DNA from: Candidatus Auribacterota bacterium
GTDB taxonomy: Bacteria > Auribacterota > JAFGBW01 > JAFGJP01
Reading direction: 5' to 3'
NCBI GenBank assembly: GCA_016929035.1
Contig: JAFGJP010000096.1
Span: 1 to 10,004, forward strand
Length of the DNA: 10,004 nucleotides
Part shown: in pieces, positions 1 through 6,912 of the stretch
Position numbering within the stretch: the first letter of the stretch is position 1
How the letters are laid out: every line of letters starts with the position of its first letter
Notes under the pieces: generated by a model
Databases searched by the model: none
Seen by the model: only the letters and a program-made list of their open reading frames with translations
What the model was told of the DNA's origin: nothing
Translations under genes and position numbers: made by a program

Positions 1-749
1 ATATCCTGTGGGGATCAGCTTCCAGCGTTAACCATGCTCCCGATATCATAACGCTCCCGAACACATCGGCCCTGGCTGACCATCTTTTTCAGTATGATGT
101 GGATGCCATCGATCTTAACGGCGATACGCTAAGCTTTTCTCTGACAACGAGCCCGTCCGGTATGACTATTGATTCAAACACAGGGCTTATCTCATGGATG
201 CCTTCGGCAACTGATGTTGGAGCGAATCCTGTGACCGTGAGCGTGAGCGACGGAAAGGGCGGATTGGATACGCAGAGTTTCAGTATTGAAGTTGCGGGTA
301 CATCTCCTGATAATCATATTATTTATTCGGATGCGGGATTTCCGGTAAATTCGACTGTATACGTGTGGAAGGGGCTAAACGGGACCATAGACGCCGTTAC
401 AGATGCCAAAGCGCCTGAAGGCATATACTGCGTTAAGGCGGCCGGTGATTCCTGGCTCGGATGGGGCATCTTTTATACAGACGGCACGCATGACTTAAGC
501 GCCTACAATGATTCTTCTCTAAGCTTCCGGGTGAAGACCCCGGTCGACCTGAAGGTGAACATCAAGGCAGACGGAGCAATGGAGAAATGGATATCCTCCT
601 ACGGCTGGAACGGGACCAACACATGGCAGAGGGTCGTGATACCGCTCAGCGCTTTCTCCTCTGATTTAAGCAATGTGGAGTCGCCTTTTTCCATAACAGC
701 CGATTCAGCCGCAGCCTTTTATGTGGACTATATCATATGGGGGGATTAG
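1..749 (+). CDS. Secreted/surface protein, 3' end: Ig/cadherin-like domain plus carbohydrate-binding-like module
   Basis: The reading frame (codons starting at 3, 6, 9...) is open to the left edge, so this is the C-terminal part of a longer protein ending at TAG 747-749. A GTG at 99 is in frame but lies inside a domain and is unlikely to be the start. Roughly 36-298 encodes a He_PIG/cadherin-like beta-sandwich, shown by the pattern Y-x-V-x-A-x-D-x-NGDTLSFSL, then GMTIDSNTGLISWMP, then VSVSDGKGGLDTQSFSIEV. Roughly 310-746 encodes a second beta-sandwich with a pattern (DLSAYNDSSLSFRV, WQRVVIPLSAF, FYVDYIIWGD) like the C-terminal carbohydrate-binding-like modules of secreted glycan-acting proteins. 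The window's first codons read I-L-W-G, matching the I-I-W-G at the end of this module, which suggests another module copy just upstream. No anchor or sorting signal is seen at the C-terminus. The role is probably extracellular adhesion or polysaccharide binding; the exact function and ligand are unknown. Confidence 0.8.
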   Translation, partial: ILWGSASSVNHAPDIITLPNTSALADHLFQYDVDAIDLNGDTLSFSLTTSPSGMTIDSNTGLISWMPSATDVGANPVTVSVSDGKGGLDTQSFSIEVAGTSPDNHIIYSDAGFPVNSTVYVWKGLNGTIDAVTDAKAPEGIYCVKAAGDSWLGWGIFYTDGTHDLSAYNDSSLSFRVKTPVDLKVNIKADGAMEKWISSYGWNGTNTWQRVVIPLSAFSSDLSNVESPFSITADSAAAFYVDYIIWGD

Positions 750-933
750 TTTTTACCGGTCTTCGGCAAAAAACGGGGTTGTCCGGATTTTGAGCAAAGT
801 CGAATGCGGGTTTGTCTGGATGAATCTTTTATAAAAGAGTGAGGCACAGCTAAGGAATAAACACCTTTGCTAAAATTCTCTACTTGTCAATCCGATTTTA
901 TTTCACATTTCAAACTTCACATTTTATATTTTT
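750..933. other. Convergent intergenic gap with small repeats, no clear terminator
   Basis: This 184-bp gap separates the stop of the left-hand + gene from the stop of macB on the minus strand. It is AT-rich. It contains a perfect 14-bp palindrome at 825-838 (TCTTTTATAAAAGA), a direct repeat of TTCACATTT at 902-910 and 916-924, and a weak imperfect stem (848-855 with 864-871, one mismatch). None is a convincing GC-rich hairpin followed by a T-run in either direction. A terminator is expected here because the two genes converge, but the sequence does not show one clearly. Confidence 0.4.
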
Positions 934-2898
934 TTATTCGTAGCGCAGGGCATCGATAGGGTTGAGCTTAGACGCCTGCCTGGCCGGCCAGAGGCCGAAT
1001 CCGATGCCGATAATGATGGAAAATGACGTGGCAAGGACAACAGATGAGAAAGAAACTCTGACAGCCCATCCGGCAAGAGAAGAAAGCATCATAGAAATGC
1101 CTGTTCCCAGCACGATTCCGAAAAAGCCGCCGCTGAAAGTCAAAACAACGGATTCTATGAGGAACTGAAGCAGAATGTCTTTTTTCCTGGCGCCAATGGC
1201 TTTTCTCAGCCCGATCTCACGGGTCCTTTCTGTCACGGAAACAAGCATGATATTCATAATGCCAATGCCTCCGACAAGAAGGGATATGGCTGCTATGGAG
1301 CCAAGAAGAGCTGTCATGGTCGACATTGTGCTTTTTAAAGTATCCTGTATCTCGGTCATGTCTCTTATTTGAAAGGAATCCTGGTCATCTTTAAGATTGT
1401 GGCGTTTTCTTATCAGGTCACTGATAGCTGTTGTTGCTTCATCCATGAGCGAAGCGTCAATGACCTCGACATTGATGGAATCAACATAGTTTTTTCCGAG
1501 AACCCGGTACATGGCTGTTGTAAGGGGTATAACGATGACGTCATCCTGGTTACGAGGTCCCATGGCTCCTTTTTTTGGAAAGACACCTATGACCTTGAAA
1601 TAGATGCGGTTTATTTTAATCGTTTCGCCAACTGAATTTTTATCTCCAAAAAGTTCATCTGCAATTGTCTTTCCAATAACAGCAACTTTTTGTCTGCTTT
1701 TTAGTTCTTGCTCAGTAAAAAACCGGCCCTGCTCAGGTACAGATGATTTCATTTCAGCATAATCGATTCCTGTACCGTTGATTGTTGTATTCCAGTTCTT
1801 ATTCTTATAGACGATCTGTCCTCTTCCGTTCACTTCTTCATAGACTCTTTTTACCGGAGCGAGCTTGCGGATCTCCTCGGCATCTTTCATTGTAAAACGG
1901 GTAACAGATCCGGATTCCAGAAAAACTCCGTGGATCTGAGTCGAACCAGGCCTGATGATCAGCAGGTTGGATCCGAGAGCTGTCAGACTTTGAGAAACAG
2001 AATCTTTTGCTCCCTGCCCGAGGGCCAGCATGGCAATGACAGCTGTAACGCCGATAAGGATGCCGAGCATGGACAAAAAAGAACGCAGTTTGCTGGAAAA
2101 AATGGCCTGGAATGCCTGTTTGATATGACTGCCGATATTAAGGTTTATGCCTGTTCTCATTTTTTTATTCAGGATGTCTTCTATCAATTTTACGTTCTCT
2201 TGATTTACCGAGATCTCATCAGTTGAAGACGCGGTCATTTTATCTGAAATAATCATGCCGTCTTTCATGTTAACGACACGCCTGACATGTTTGGCCACTT
2301 CAGGGTCATGGGTGACGATAACCACCGTTTTTCCCTGCTTGTTCAATTGTTTCAGTATGGTGATGATCTCTTCTTCGCTTTTTGAATCAAGGTTTCCGGT
2401 CGGCTCGTCTGCCAGAATAATCATCGGGTCATTGACAAGAGCGCGGGCTATGGAAACACGCTGCTGCTGTCCTCCGGAAAGCTCATTGGGCCTGTGAGCC
2501 GATCTTTCAGAAAGTCTGACGGAAGAGAGTGTTTCCAGAGCCTTTTTTTTCGAACTGGAACGGCCGGAATAGAATATGGGAAGGCCGACATTGGCAAGAG
2601 CGCTGGATCTTGGAAGCAGATGGAACTGCTGGAAAACAAATCCGCAAAGCCGGTTTCTTAAAAAAGCAAGGTCATTATCAGAAATGCGGCTCACATCTTT
2701 CCTTCCAAGAAAATAGGAGCCTGAATCCGGTTTATCCAGAAGTCCAAGAACATGCATCAATGTGGATTTGCCGGAGCCGGACGGCCCCATGATGGCCATG
2801 AACTCTCCCAGACAGATGGTCAGGCTGACATCGCGTAACGCCTGGACGCCATAAGCACCCAGCTGGTAAGTTTTATTAATATTCTTGAGTTCTATCAT
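934..2898 (-). CDS. macB: MacB-type ABC exporter (ATPase and permease fused)
   Basis: This 654-residue protein is close to the usual MacB length (about 650) and has the MacB domain order. The N-terminal ATPase (about 1-225) shows Walker A GPSGSGKST (38-46), Q-loop FVFQQ (87-91), signature LSGGQQQR (140-147), Walker B IILADEP (160-166) and H-loop His197, so all catalytic motifs are intact. A linker leads to TM1 (about 272-294), a periplasmic domain (about 295-525) and three C-terminal membrane segments (about 528-554, 574-603, 616-638). The FtsX/MacB motif SVTERTREIGLRKAIGAR lies after TM2. MacB dimers use ATP hydrolysis to drive periplasmic substrates through an adaptor and a TolC-type duct. 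It is the last gene of the efflux operon, 18 bp after the adaptor stop, without a strong Shine-Dalgarno, so translation may be coupled. Macrolides, lipopeptides, peptides or siderophores are possible cargoes; the sequence does not decide. Confidence 0.93.
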   Translation of the reverse strand: MIELKNINKTYQLGAYGVQALRDVSLTICLGEFMAIMGPSGSGKSTLMHVLGLLDKPDSGSYFLGRKDVSRISDNDLAFLRNRLCGFVFQQFHLLPRSSALANVGLPIFYSGRSSSKKKALETLSSVRLSERSAHRPNELSGGQQQRVSIARALVNDPMIILADEPTGNLDSKSEEEIITILKQLNKQGKTVVIVTHDPEVAKHVRRVVNMKDGMIISDKMTASSTDEISVNQENVKLIEDILNKKMRTGINLNIGSHIKQAFQAIFSSKLRSFLSMLGILIGVTAVIAMLALGQGAKDSVSQSLTALGSNLLIIRPGSTQIHGVFLESGSVTRFTMKDAEEIRKLAPVKRVYEEVNGRGQIVYKNKNWNTTINGTGIDYAEMKSSVPEQGRFFTEQELKSRQKVAVIGKTIADELFGDKNSVGETIKINRIYFKVIGVFPKKGAMGPRNQDDVIVIPLTTAMYRVLGKNYVDSINVEVIDASLMDEATTAISDLIRKRHNLKDDQDSFQIRDMTEIQDTLKSTMSTMTALLGSIAAISLLVGGIGIMNIMLVSVTERTREIGLRKAIGARKKDILLQFLIESVVLTFSGGFFGIVLGTGISMMLSSLAGWAVRVSFSSVVLATSFSIIIGIGFGLWPARQASKLNPIDALRYE

Positions 2899-2916
2899 CA
2901 GTCATTCTGCTAGAAT

Positions 2917-3888
2917 TTATTTTTTTAATCTTCGCATGGGCGGCATAAACGGGTTCGTTTTTATATCTTGGTCTTTCATGGAGGAAGGAGCATCTGTTAT
3001 AATCAGTATTTTTTCATCCTGATCAAGGCCTGAGATGACCTCAATATGTTTTTCATCCGTTATCCCTGTTTGTATTTTTCGGAGAATGGGACGGCCCTGG
3101 TCATTGCCCTGCACAAAGACAAAGCTGTTCCCGTCTTTCTGCTCGACCGCTTCCATTGGAATGAGAAGGACATTGTGCCTGCTCAGTTCTGTTATCTCCA
3201 CGCTGGCGCTCATGCCGGACCGGAAGATTTCCGGAACAGTTTCTGGAAGGATATCCACTTCGTAGATCGTAACGTTATTGACAGTGTCAGCTTCATAAGC
3301 AATATGGTCGACTGTCCCAGCGACCTGTGTATCCGGATAAGCGTCAAGCCTGATCACGGCTTCCTGTCCTTTTTTTACTTTCCCGATGTCTGTTTCATCG
3401 ACCTGGGCTTTGACAATAAGATGGTCTGCGATGACCATCACCGGATCATTCGTGGTCACTGTCTGCCCTTCTTCGACATCGCGGACAATCACAATACCTT
3501 CTATCGGGGCAATGAGGGGTGTCGGCTTGTAGACTTCTTTCCAGTAATCATATTCATTATTCCCTTTTGACCTGGCATAATCAAGAAGGGTTGCTCGTTC
3601 TGTTGAGCTCATCCAGGCAAGAGTCTGCCCTTTTGTAACGGCATCGCCCTCTTTGATAAGGATTTCTTCCATGCGGCCGTTCAGGGAAGGCTTGATCTCC
3701 AGGCGGTTTTGCGGCTGAACAACAGCAGTTGTCGAGATTGAGGTCTTTATATCTCCCAGGACAGGTCTGACGACTTGTACGGTACTTTCTTCCGCATGGA
3801 TACTGTTCCCTCTGTATTTGATAAAGGTTATAACCAGGGCTGGAATAAAAATTAAAAGCATCAAATATTTCCACGTATGTTTTTTCAT
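2917..3888 (-). CDS. Periplasmic adaptor (membrane fusion protein, HlyD/MacA type) with almost no alpha-hairpin
   Basis: This 323-residue protein bridges the MacB-type exporter and the TolC-like duct. Residues about 8-23 form one N-terminal membrane anchor or uncleaved signal. The two halves of the lipoyl (barrel-sandwich) domain are about 62-92 (key stretch GRMEEILIKEGDAVTKGQ) and 124-154 (PLIAPIEGIVIVRDVEEGQT). Beta-barrel and membrane-proximal domains follow (about 156-300), ending in a basic, proline-rich tail. Only about 31 residues (93-123) join the lipoyl halves, whereas MacA/AcrA-type adaptors place a long coiled-coil hairpin there, so the protein is shorter than E. coli MacA (about 371). 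Its ATG overlaps the upstream stop as ATGA (3885-3888), and an AAGGAG lies 13 nt upstream (3902-3907). This is a typical translationally coupled pair. Family membership is firm; exact MacA orthology is not, so no symbol is given. Confidence 0.9.
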   Translation of the reverse strand: MKKHTWKYLMLLIFIPALVITFIKYRGNSIHAEESTVQVVRPVLGDIKTSISTTAVVQPQNRLEIKPSLNGRMEEILIKEGDAVTKGQTLAWMSSTERATLLDYARSKGNNEYDYWKEVYKPTPLIAPIEGIVIVRDVEEGQTVTTNDPVMVIADHLIVKAQVDETDIGKVKKGQEAVIRLDAYPDTQVAGTVDHIAYEADTVNNVTIYEVDILPETVPEIFRSGMSASVEITELSRHNVLLIPMEAVEQKDGNSFVFVQGNDQGRPILRKIQTGITDEKHIEVISGLDQDEKILIITDAPSSMKDQDIKTNPFMPPMRRLKK

Positions 3889-5138
3889 TGATTTATCTGC
3901 ACTCCTTTTGCATATAACCAGTTTGCTTCTGACAACAGGATATCCGTTTTGGCATCCAGATATTTTTTCTTATTCGTGACAAGCTCGTCTTCAATGATCG
4001 TCCACGTATCGAAAGAAATAAGCCCGGATTCATATTGAGCTTCAGCAATCTTTGCCCTTTCTTCGGAAGCCTGAAGGTATTTTCCCTGGACAGACAATCC
4101 GGAAATCGCGTCCTGCAGACCGTTCCACGATGAGACAAGGCTGAGAAGAATATCATTCTGAGTCATGTTCAGATCCGCTTCTTTCTGTTTTACGGCTGAT
4201 TGAGCTGAACTCAGTTCTGCTTTGCGGAGCCCTCCGTCGAAAAGAGGCATAGAGACAGAAAGACCTGCTGAAAAATCATTGTTTGAAGAAAGACTATTGT
4301 CATTTCTTTTGGCGCTTACGCTTGCGTAGATATCAGGATAATAATCTGCCTTTGTTGCAGAGACCTCATGTTCGGCAGATATTTTTTCTGATACAAGCTT
4401 CCAAATATAGGGATTTTCCTCTATGATCTTCTGGTAATCAGGAAGAATCGATGTATCTGTCAGGAATTCAAATGAGCCTTTTACCCTGATGTTCTGAAAC
4501 GCATCCATTCCCAGTATATTAAGAAGCTGGTACCGCGATGTCTCAAGATTCCTCAAAGCATGGCCTGCGTCAAACTGAGCTTTTGCCAGATTGGCCTGGG
4601 ATGTGAGAAGAGAGCCTTTATGCTCTCGTCCGGCATCATACCGGAGCTGGACCAGTCTCAGGCTCTGTTCCCTTATTTTGATTATTTCCTCTGTCAGAAC
4701 AAGGTATTCCTGCGCTTTGAAAAGGCCGGAAAAGGCTTTTTGAAGCTCATACCTGACGCCTGCTGATATGATCATAAGATCATATTCAGCAGCTTTAAGA
4801 TTTTCTTCGGCGATTTTTATCTCATAAGACGTTTTTTTCCCGTCATAGACAAGCTGTCTTCCAGAAAGCCCCAGACTTGTTGATTTATCTCCTTGATCTG
4901 TAAGGGACGTGCTTGCATCAGCCGTCACCTGAGGATAAAGCTTGCTTTGAGAGATCTTTATTCTTTCCTCATATTGCCTGACCTTTTCGCGGGCTGTCAT
5001 GAATTCCGGATTGTTCTTTTCCGCGATTATCACGCAATCCTGCCATGTTAAGACAGAGTCAGCCCAGGACACCTTCACTTTTGAAAGCAGGGCAGCAATA
5101 ATGGCCATGAGAAAAAAAGTTTTATTGAACATAATCAT
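3885..5138 (-). CDS. TolC-like outer-membrane efflux protein
   Basis: This 417-residue protein is an outer-membrane factor that forms the exit duct of the efflux complex. From the ATG at 5138 it begins with a signal peptide (MIMFNKTFFLMAIIAALLSK... ending VSWA, likely cut after residue 26). Two outer-membrane-efflux repeats follow. The first opens with LTWQDCVIIAEKNNPEF (about 30-46); the second ends in long amphipathic helices rich in Lys, Glu and Ala near the C-terminus, as in TolC. The frame stays open to an ATG at 5186, but the codons in between spell non-signal sequence over the ribosome site, so that start is rejected. AGAGGTG (minus strand, 5148-5142) serves ATG 5138 or ATG 5132; the latter would remove two residues. 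It is the first gene of the tripartite operon and its stop overlaps the adaptor start. The upstream boundary coincides with a MITE-like repeat. Confidence 0.9.
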   Translation of the reverse strand: MIMFNKTFFLMAIIAALLSKVKVSWADSVLTWQDCVIIAEKNNPEFMTAREKVRQYEERIKISQSKLYPQVTADASTSLTDQGDKSTSLGLSGRQLVYDGKKTSYEIKIAEENLKAAEYDLMIISAGVRYELQKAFSGLFKAQEYLVLTEEIIKIREQSLRLVQLRYDAGREHKGSLLTSQANLAKAQFDAGHALRNLETSRYQLLNILGMDAFQNIRVKGSFEFLTDTSILPDYQKIIEENPYIWKLVSEKISAEHEVSATKADYYPDIYASVSAKRNDNSLSSNNDFSAGLSVSMPLFDGGLRKAELSSAQSAVKQKEADLNMTQNDILLSLVSSWNGLQDAISGLSVQGKYLQASEERAKIAEAQYESGLISFDTWTIIEDELVTNKKKYLDAKTDILLSEANWLYAKGVQINQ

Positions 5139-5326
5139 GGGCACCTCTAAAAATTGCTTTCTATTGCGTTTGGCTGCAAAAAACACAGACTGTGTTCTCG
5201 CCTCAAAATCGTCCTCAATCCGCCGACGGCGGACTGCAAGTACGCTTGCGGATATTTTGAGGCTGCAGCCTTGTCTTTATCTTTTTCGCTCAAACTCATA
5301 ACAAAATCAATTTTTAGGAGGTGTCC
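5139..5326. repeat. MITE-like palindromic element with terminal inverted repeats
   Basis: The left end (5139-5156) reads GGGCACCTCTAAAAATTG. The right end (5308-5326), reverse-complemented, reads GGACACCTCCTAAAAATTG; the two differ by one substitution and one inserted base. Inward, GCCTCAAAAT (5200-5209) pairs with ATTTTGAGGC (5254-5263), placed 43 and 44 nt inside the two ends. ATCCGC (5218-5223) pairs with GCGGAT (5248-5253). A further arm, GGCTGCA (5172-5178) with TGCAGCC (5264-5270), and small palindromes at 5182-5196 (AACACAG/CTGTGTT) and 5220-5232 (CCGCCG/CGGCGG) add to the structure. The whole 188 bp can fold as one long imperfect hairpin centred near 5232. It encodes no transposase and has no obvious target-site duplication. 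This organisation is that of a miniature inverted-repeat transposable element or REP-like intergenic repeat; the parent transposon is not identified. Confidence 0.7.
5142..5148 (-). promoter_or_regulatory. Shine-Dalgarno of the TolC-like gene, inside a terminal inverted repeat
   Basis: The minus strand reads AGAGGTG, 3 nt upstream of ATG 5138 and 9 nt upstream of ATG 5132. It decides against the longer frame starting at 5186. The same bases belong to the left terminal repeat of the MITE-like element. Confidence 0.65.
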
Positions 5327-5441
5327 TTATATATTGTTATTTGATTATATACGCTTGAATGGAAATAATATTTTAAGAATGATTATGTGTTTTGTAACTA
5401 AGACCGTAGTGGTATGATCGAGCAATATTAGTCTATATGGT
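5327..5441. other. AT-rich spacer downstream of the MATE gene
   Basis: This 115-bp AT-rich stretch lies between the MITE-like element and the MATE stop codon. It probably holds the promoter of the efflux operon, if the operon has its own. I see no terminator hairpin for the MATE gene. Confidence 0.35.
5344..5349 (-). promoter_or_regulatory. Possible -10 box (TATAAT) for the efflux operon
   Basis: The minus strand carries a perfect TATAAT here, about 205 bp upstream of the TolC-like start. No good TTGACA-like -35 hexamer lies 16-18 bp upstream, so this is only a candidate. If it is used, the transcript leader would include the whole palindromic element. Confidence 0.2.
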
Positions 5442-6851
5442 TCAAACCGTGATGAAACTCCCCTGCTCTAAAATGGCCCGTTGCTTGTGATATCTTTTTT
5501 GCCAGAAACCCCGTTGAAAATACCACATCATGGCTAACCCCTGGCAGACATCGGAAGCGTTGATTCCCAGCCATATGCCGTTCGTTCCCAAACCAAACGC
5601 AAGGGCCATCACATAAGCGACCGGAATGCGCAGTCCCAGCTGGACAATGCCTGTCATGACAGCCGGCGCAACTGTGTCTCCGGCCCCGTTTATTCCACGG
5701 CTCAAGATAAGCGCCATCGCCAAAAATGGAAGTGTGACGGCTATAAACCGCAGGAAGCTGCTGCCTATACTGACGACATCAGGATGATCGTTGAAAACTC
5801 CTATGATATGAGGTGAAAATACAAAAAACAAGATAGCTATGGGCGCAATGATCAGCTCATAGTATTTCAATGTCTTTGTTCCGGATTCCGTCGCCCGTTC
5901 CGGATGACCTGCACCCATATTCTGTCCGATGAGGACAGCGCAGGCCGCTCCCATTCCGAGCCCCAGCATCATGACCGCCATCCTCAGCCTGACAACTATG
6001 CCGAAAGCAGCAAGAGAAGCTGCGCCAAAAGACGTCACAAGACGAAGAAGCAAAAGAAGCGACAGCTGGCGAAGCAGCACTTCAAAAGAAGCAAAAAATC
6101 CGATTTTGACCATTCGGCCTATGATCATGAAATTTACTTTTAAAACACCTTTGTGAAAGTGCAGGCTTGAGTGCCCGAAGAAGAGATGGCCTGAAAGAAT
6201 TATGACTCCGAGCGCCCGGCTGATAACCGTTGCCGCGGCTGAGCCGGCCACTTCCATTCTTGGAAAAAATCCGAAACCGAAGATGAGCAATGGGTCAAGA
6301 ACAATGTTCAACAAGTTGGCTAAAACAAGAACTTTCAGAGGAAAAATAGCATCTCCGGCTCCTCTTAAAGCCTGATTAAAACCGATAAAAAGAAAGATAA
6401 AGACAGACCAGATGAAACTTATCCTGAGATATTCAGATGCAGCGGGAATAATCTCATGGCTGGCTCCGAACAGGCGGAGAAGTTTAACCGTACCAAAAAG
6501 GCCGATAAAAACCATTGCAGCCGAACAGACGATGCTGACAACAACCGTCTGAAAAAGAACATTGTCTGCCGAATCATAATCTTTTTTCCCGATAAAATGG
6601 GCTATGAGGGCTGTTGTGCCTGCTGAAATGCCTATGGCGACCATCATGATGACCGCTATGATCACCCCTGAAATGGATAAGGCCGCTACCGCTATGTGCC
6701 CCAGTCTGCCTACAAAGAAAAGGTCTGCCAGGGTGAAAAGATCCTGCAAAACAGCTCCTGCCATCATGGGCATGGCCAGTTTCCAGATAGAAGAGCTCAG
6801 ACTCCCTTCTGTGATAGTGCTGTTGATTTTGCGAAGTCTTACGTTATTCAT
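5442..6851 (-). CDS. MATE-family multidrug/toxin exporter
   Basis: This 469-residue polytopic membrane protein has the length and pattern of MATE exporters (NorM/DinF type), which expel cationic compounds in exchange for Na+ or H+. The N-terminal half shows LADLFFVGRLGHIAVAALS (about 41-59), the paired loop motif ALRGAGDA, and LDPLLIFGFG with the following EVAGSAAATVISR. The C-terminal half repeats the pattern with SRGINGAGDTVAP and GTNGIWLGI. About twelve hydrophobic segments are visible. The ATG at 6851 is chosen because GAAGG lies 8 nt upstream; a TTG at 6866 would place that ribosome site inside the gene. The gene starts 61 bp after the permease stop on the same strand with no clear terminator between, so co-transcription is possible. 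The substrate cannot be predicted. Confidence 0.92.
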   Translation of the reverse strand: MNNVRLRKINSTITEGSLSSSIWKLAMPMMAGAVLQDLFTLADLFFVGRLGHIAVAALSISGVIIAVIMMVAIGISAGTTALIAHFIGKKDYDSADNVLFQTVVVSIVCSAAMVFIGLFGTVKLLRLFGASHEIIPAASEYLRISFIWSVFIFLFIGFNQALRGAGDAIFPLKVLVLANLLNIVLDPLLIFGFGFFPRMEVAGSAAATVISRALGVIILSGHLFFGHSSLHFHKGVLKVNFMIIGRMVKIGFFASFEVLLRQLSLLLLLRLVTSFGAASLAAFGIVVRLRMAVMMLGLGMGAACAVLIGQNMGAGHPERATESGTKTLKYYELIIAPIAILFFVFSPHIIGVFNDHPDVVSIGSSFLRFIAVTLPFLAMALILSRGINGAGDTVAPAVMTGIVQLGLRIPVAYVMALAFGLGTNGIWLGINASDVCQGLAMMWYFQRGFWQKRYHKQRAILEQGSFITV

Positions 6852-6912
6852 GGTATAAACCTTCAATGCTATCTATCCTGAGAGTCCGGATGGCGGCCGC
6901 AGGGCGTATTTT

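Noticed and set aside
848..871. Hairpin AGCTAAGG/CCTTTGCT as a terminator
   Set aside because: The stem has a mismatch and is not followed by a T-run on either strand.
3046..3570. Open + strand frame of 174 codons antisense to the adaptor gene
   Set aside because: It overlaps a strongly supported gene, its translation shows no family pattern, and no good ribosome site precedes it.
5139..5186. Longer start (ATG 5186) for the TolC-like gene
   Set aside because: The extra 16 residues lie in the repeat element, are charged rather than signal-like, and would put the ribosome site inside the gene.
5131..5335. Target-site duplication flanking the MITE-like element
   Set aside because: The flanks (ATCAT on the left, TTATA on the right) give no convincing direct repeat, so insertion history cannot be read directly.
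5316..5417. Possible 27-residue + strand peptide: AGGAGGTG followed by a TTG at 5334
   Set aside because: The ribosome-like sequence is explained by the terminal repeat of the palindromic element, the start would be TTG, and the short peptide has no recognisable feature.
6875..6900. Imperfect hairpin ATCCTGA/TCCGGAT and the palindrome GCGGCCGC between the permease and MATE genes
   Set aside because: The stem is short and mismatched with no T-run, and the 8-bp palindrome alone is not evidence of function.
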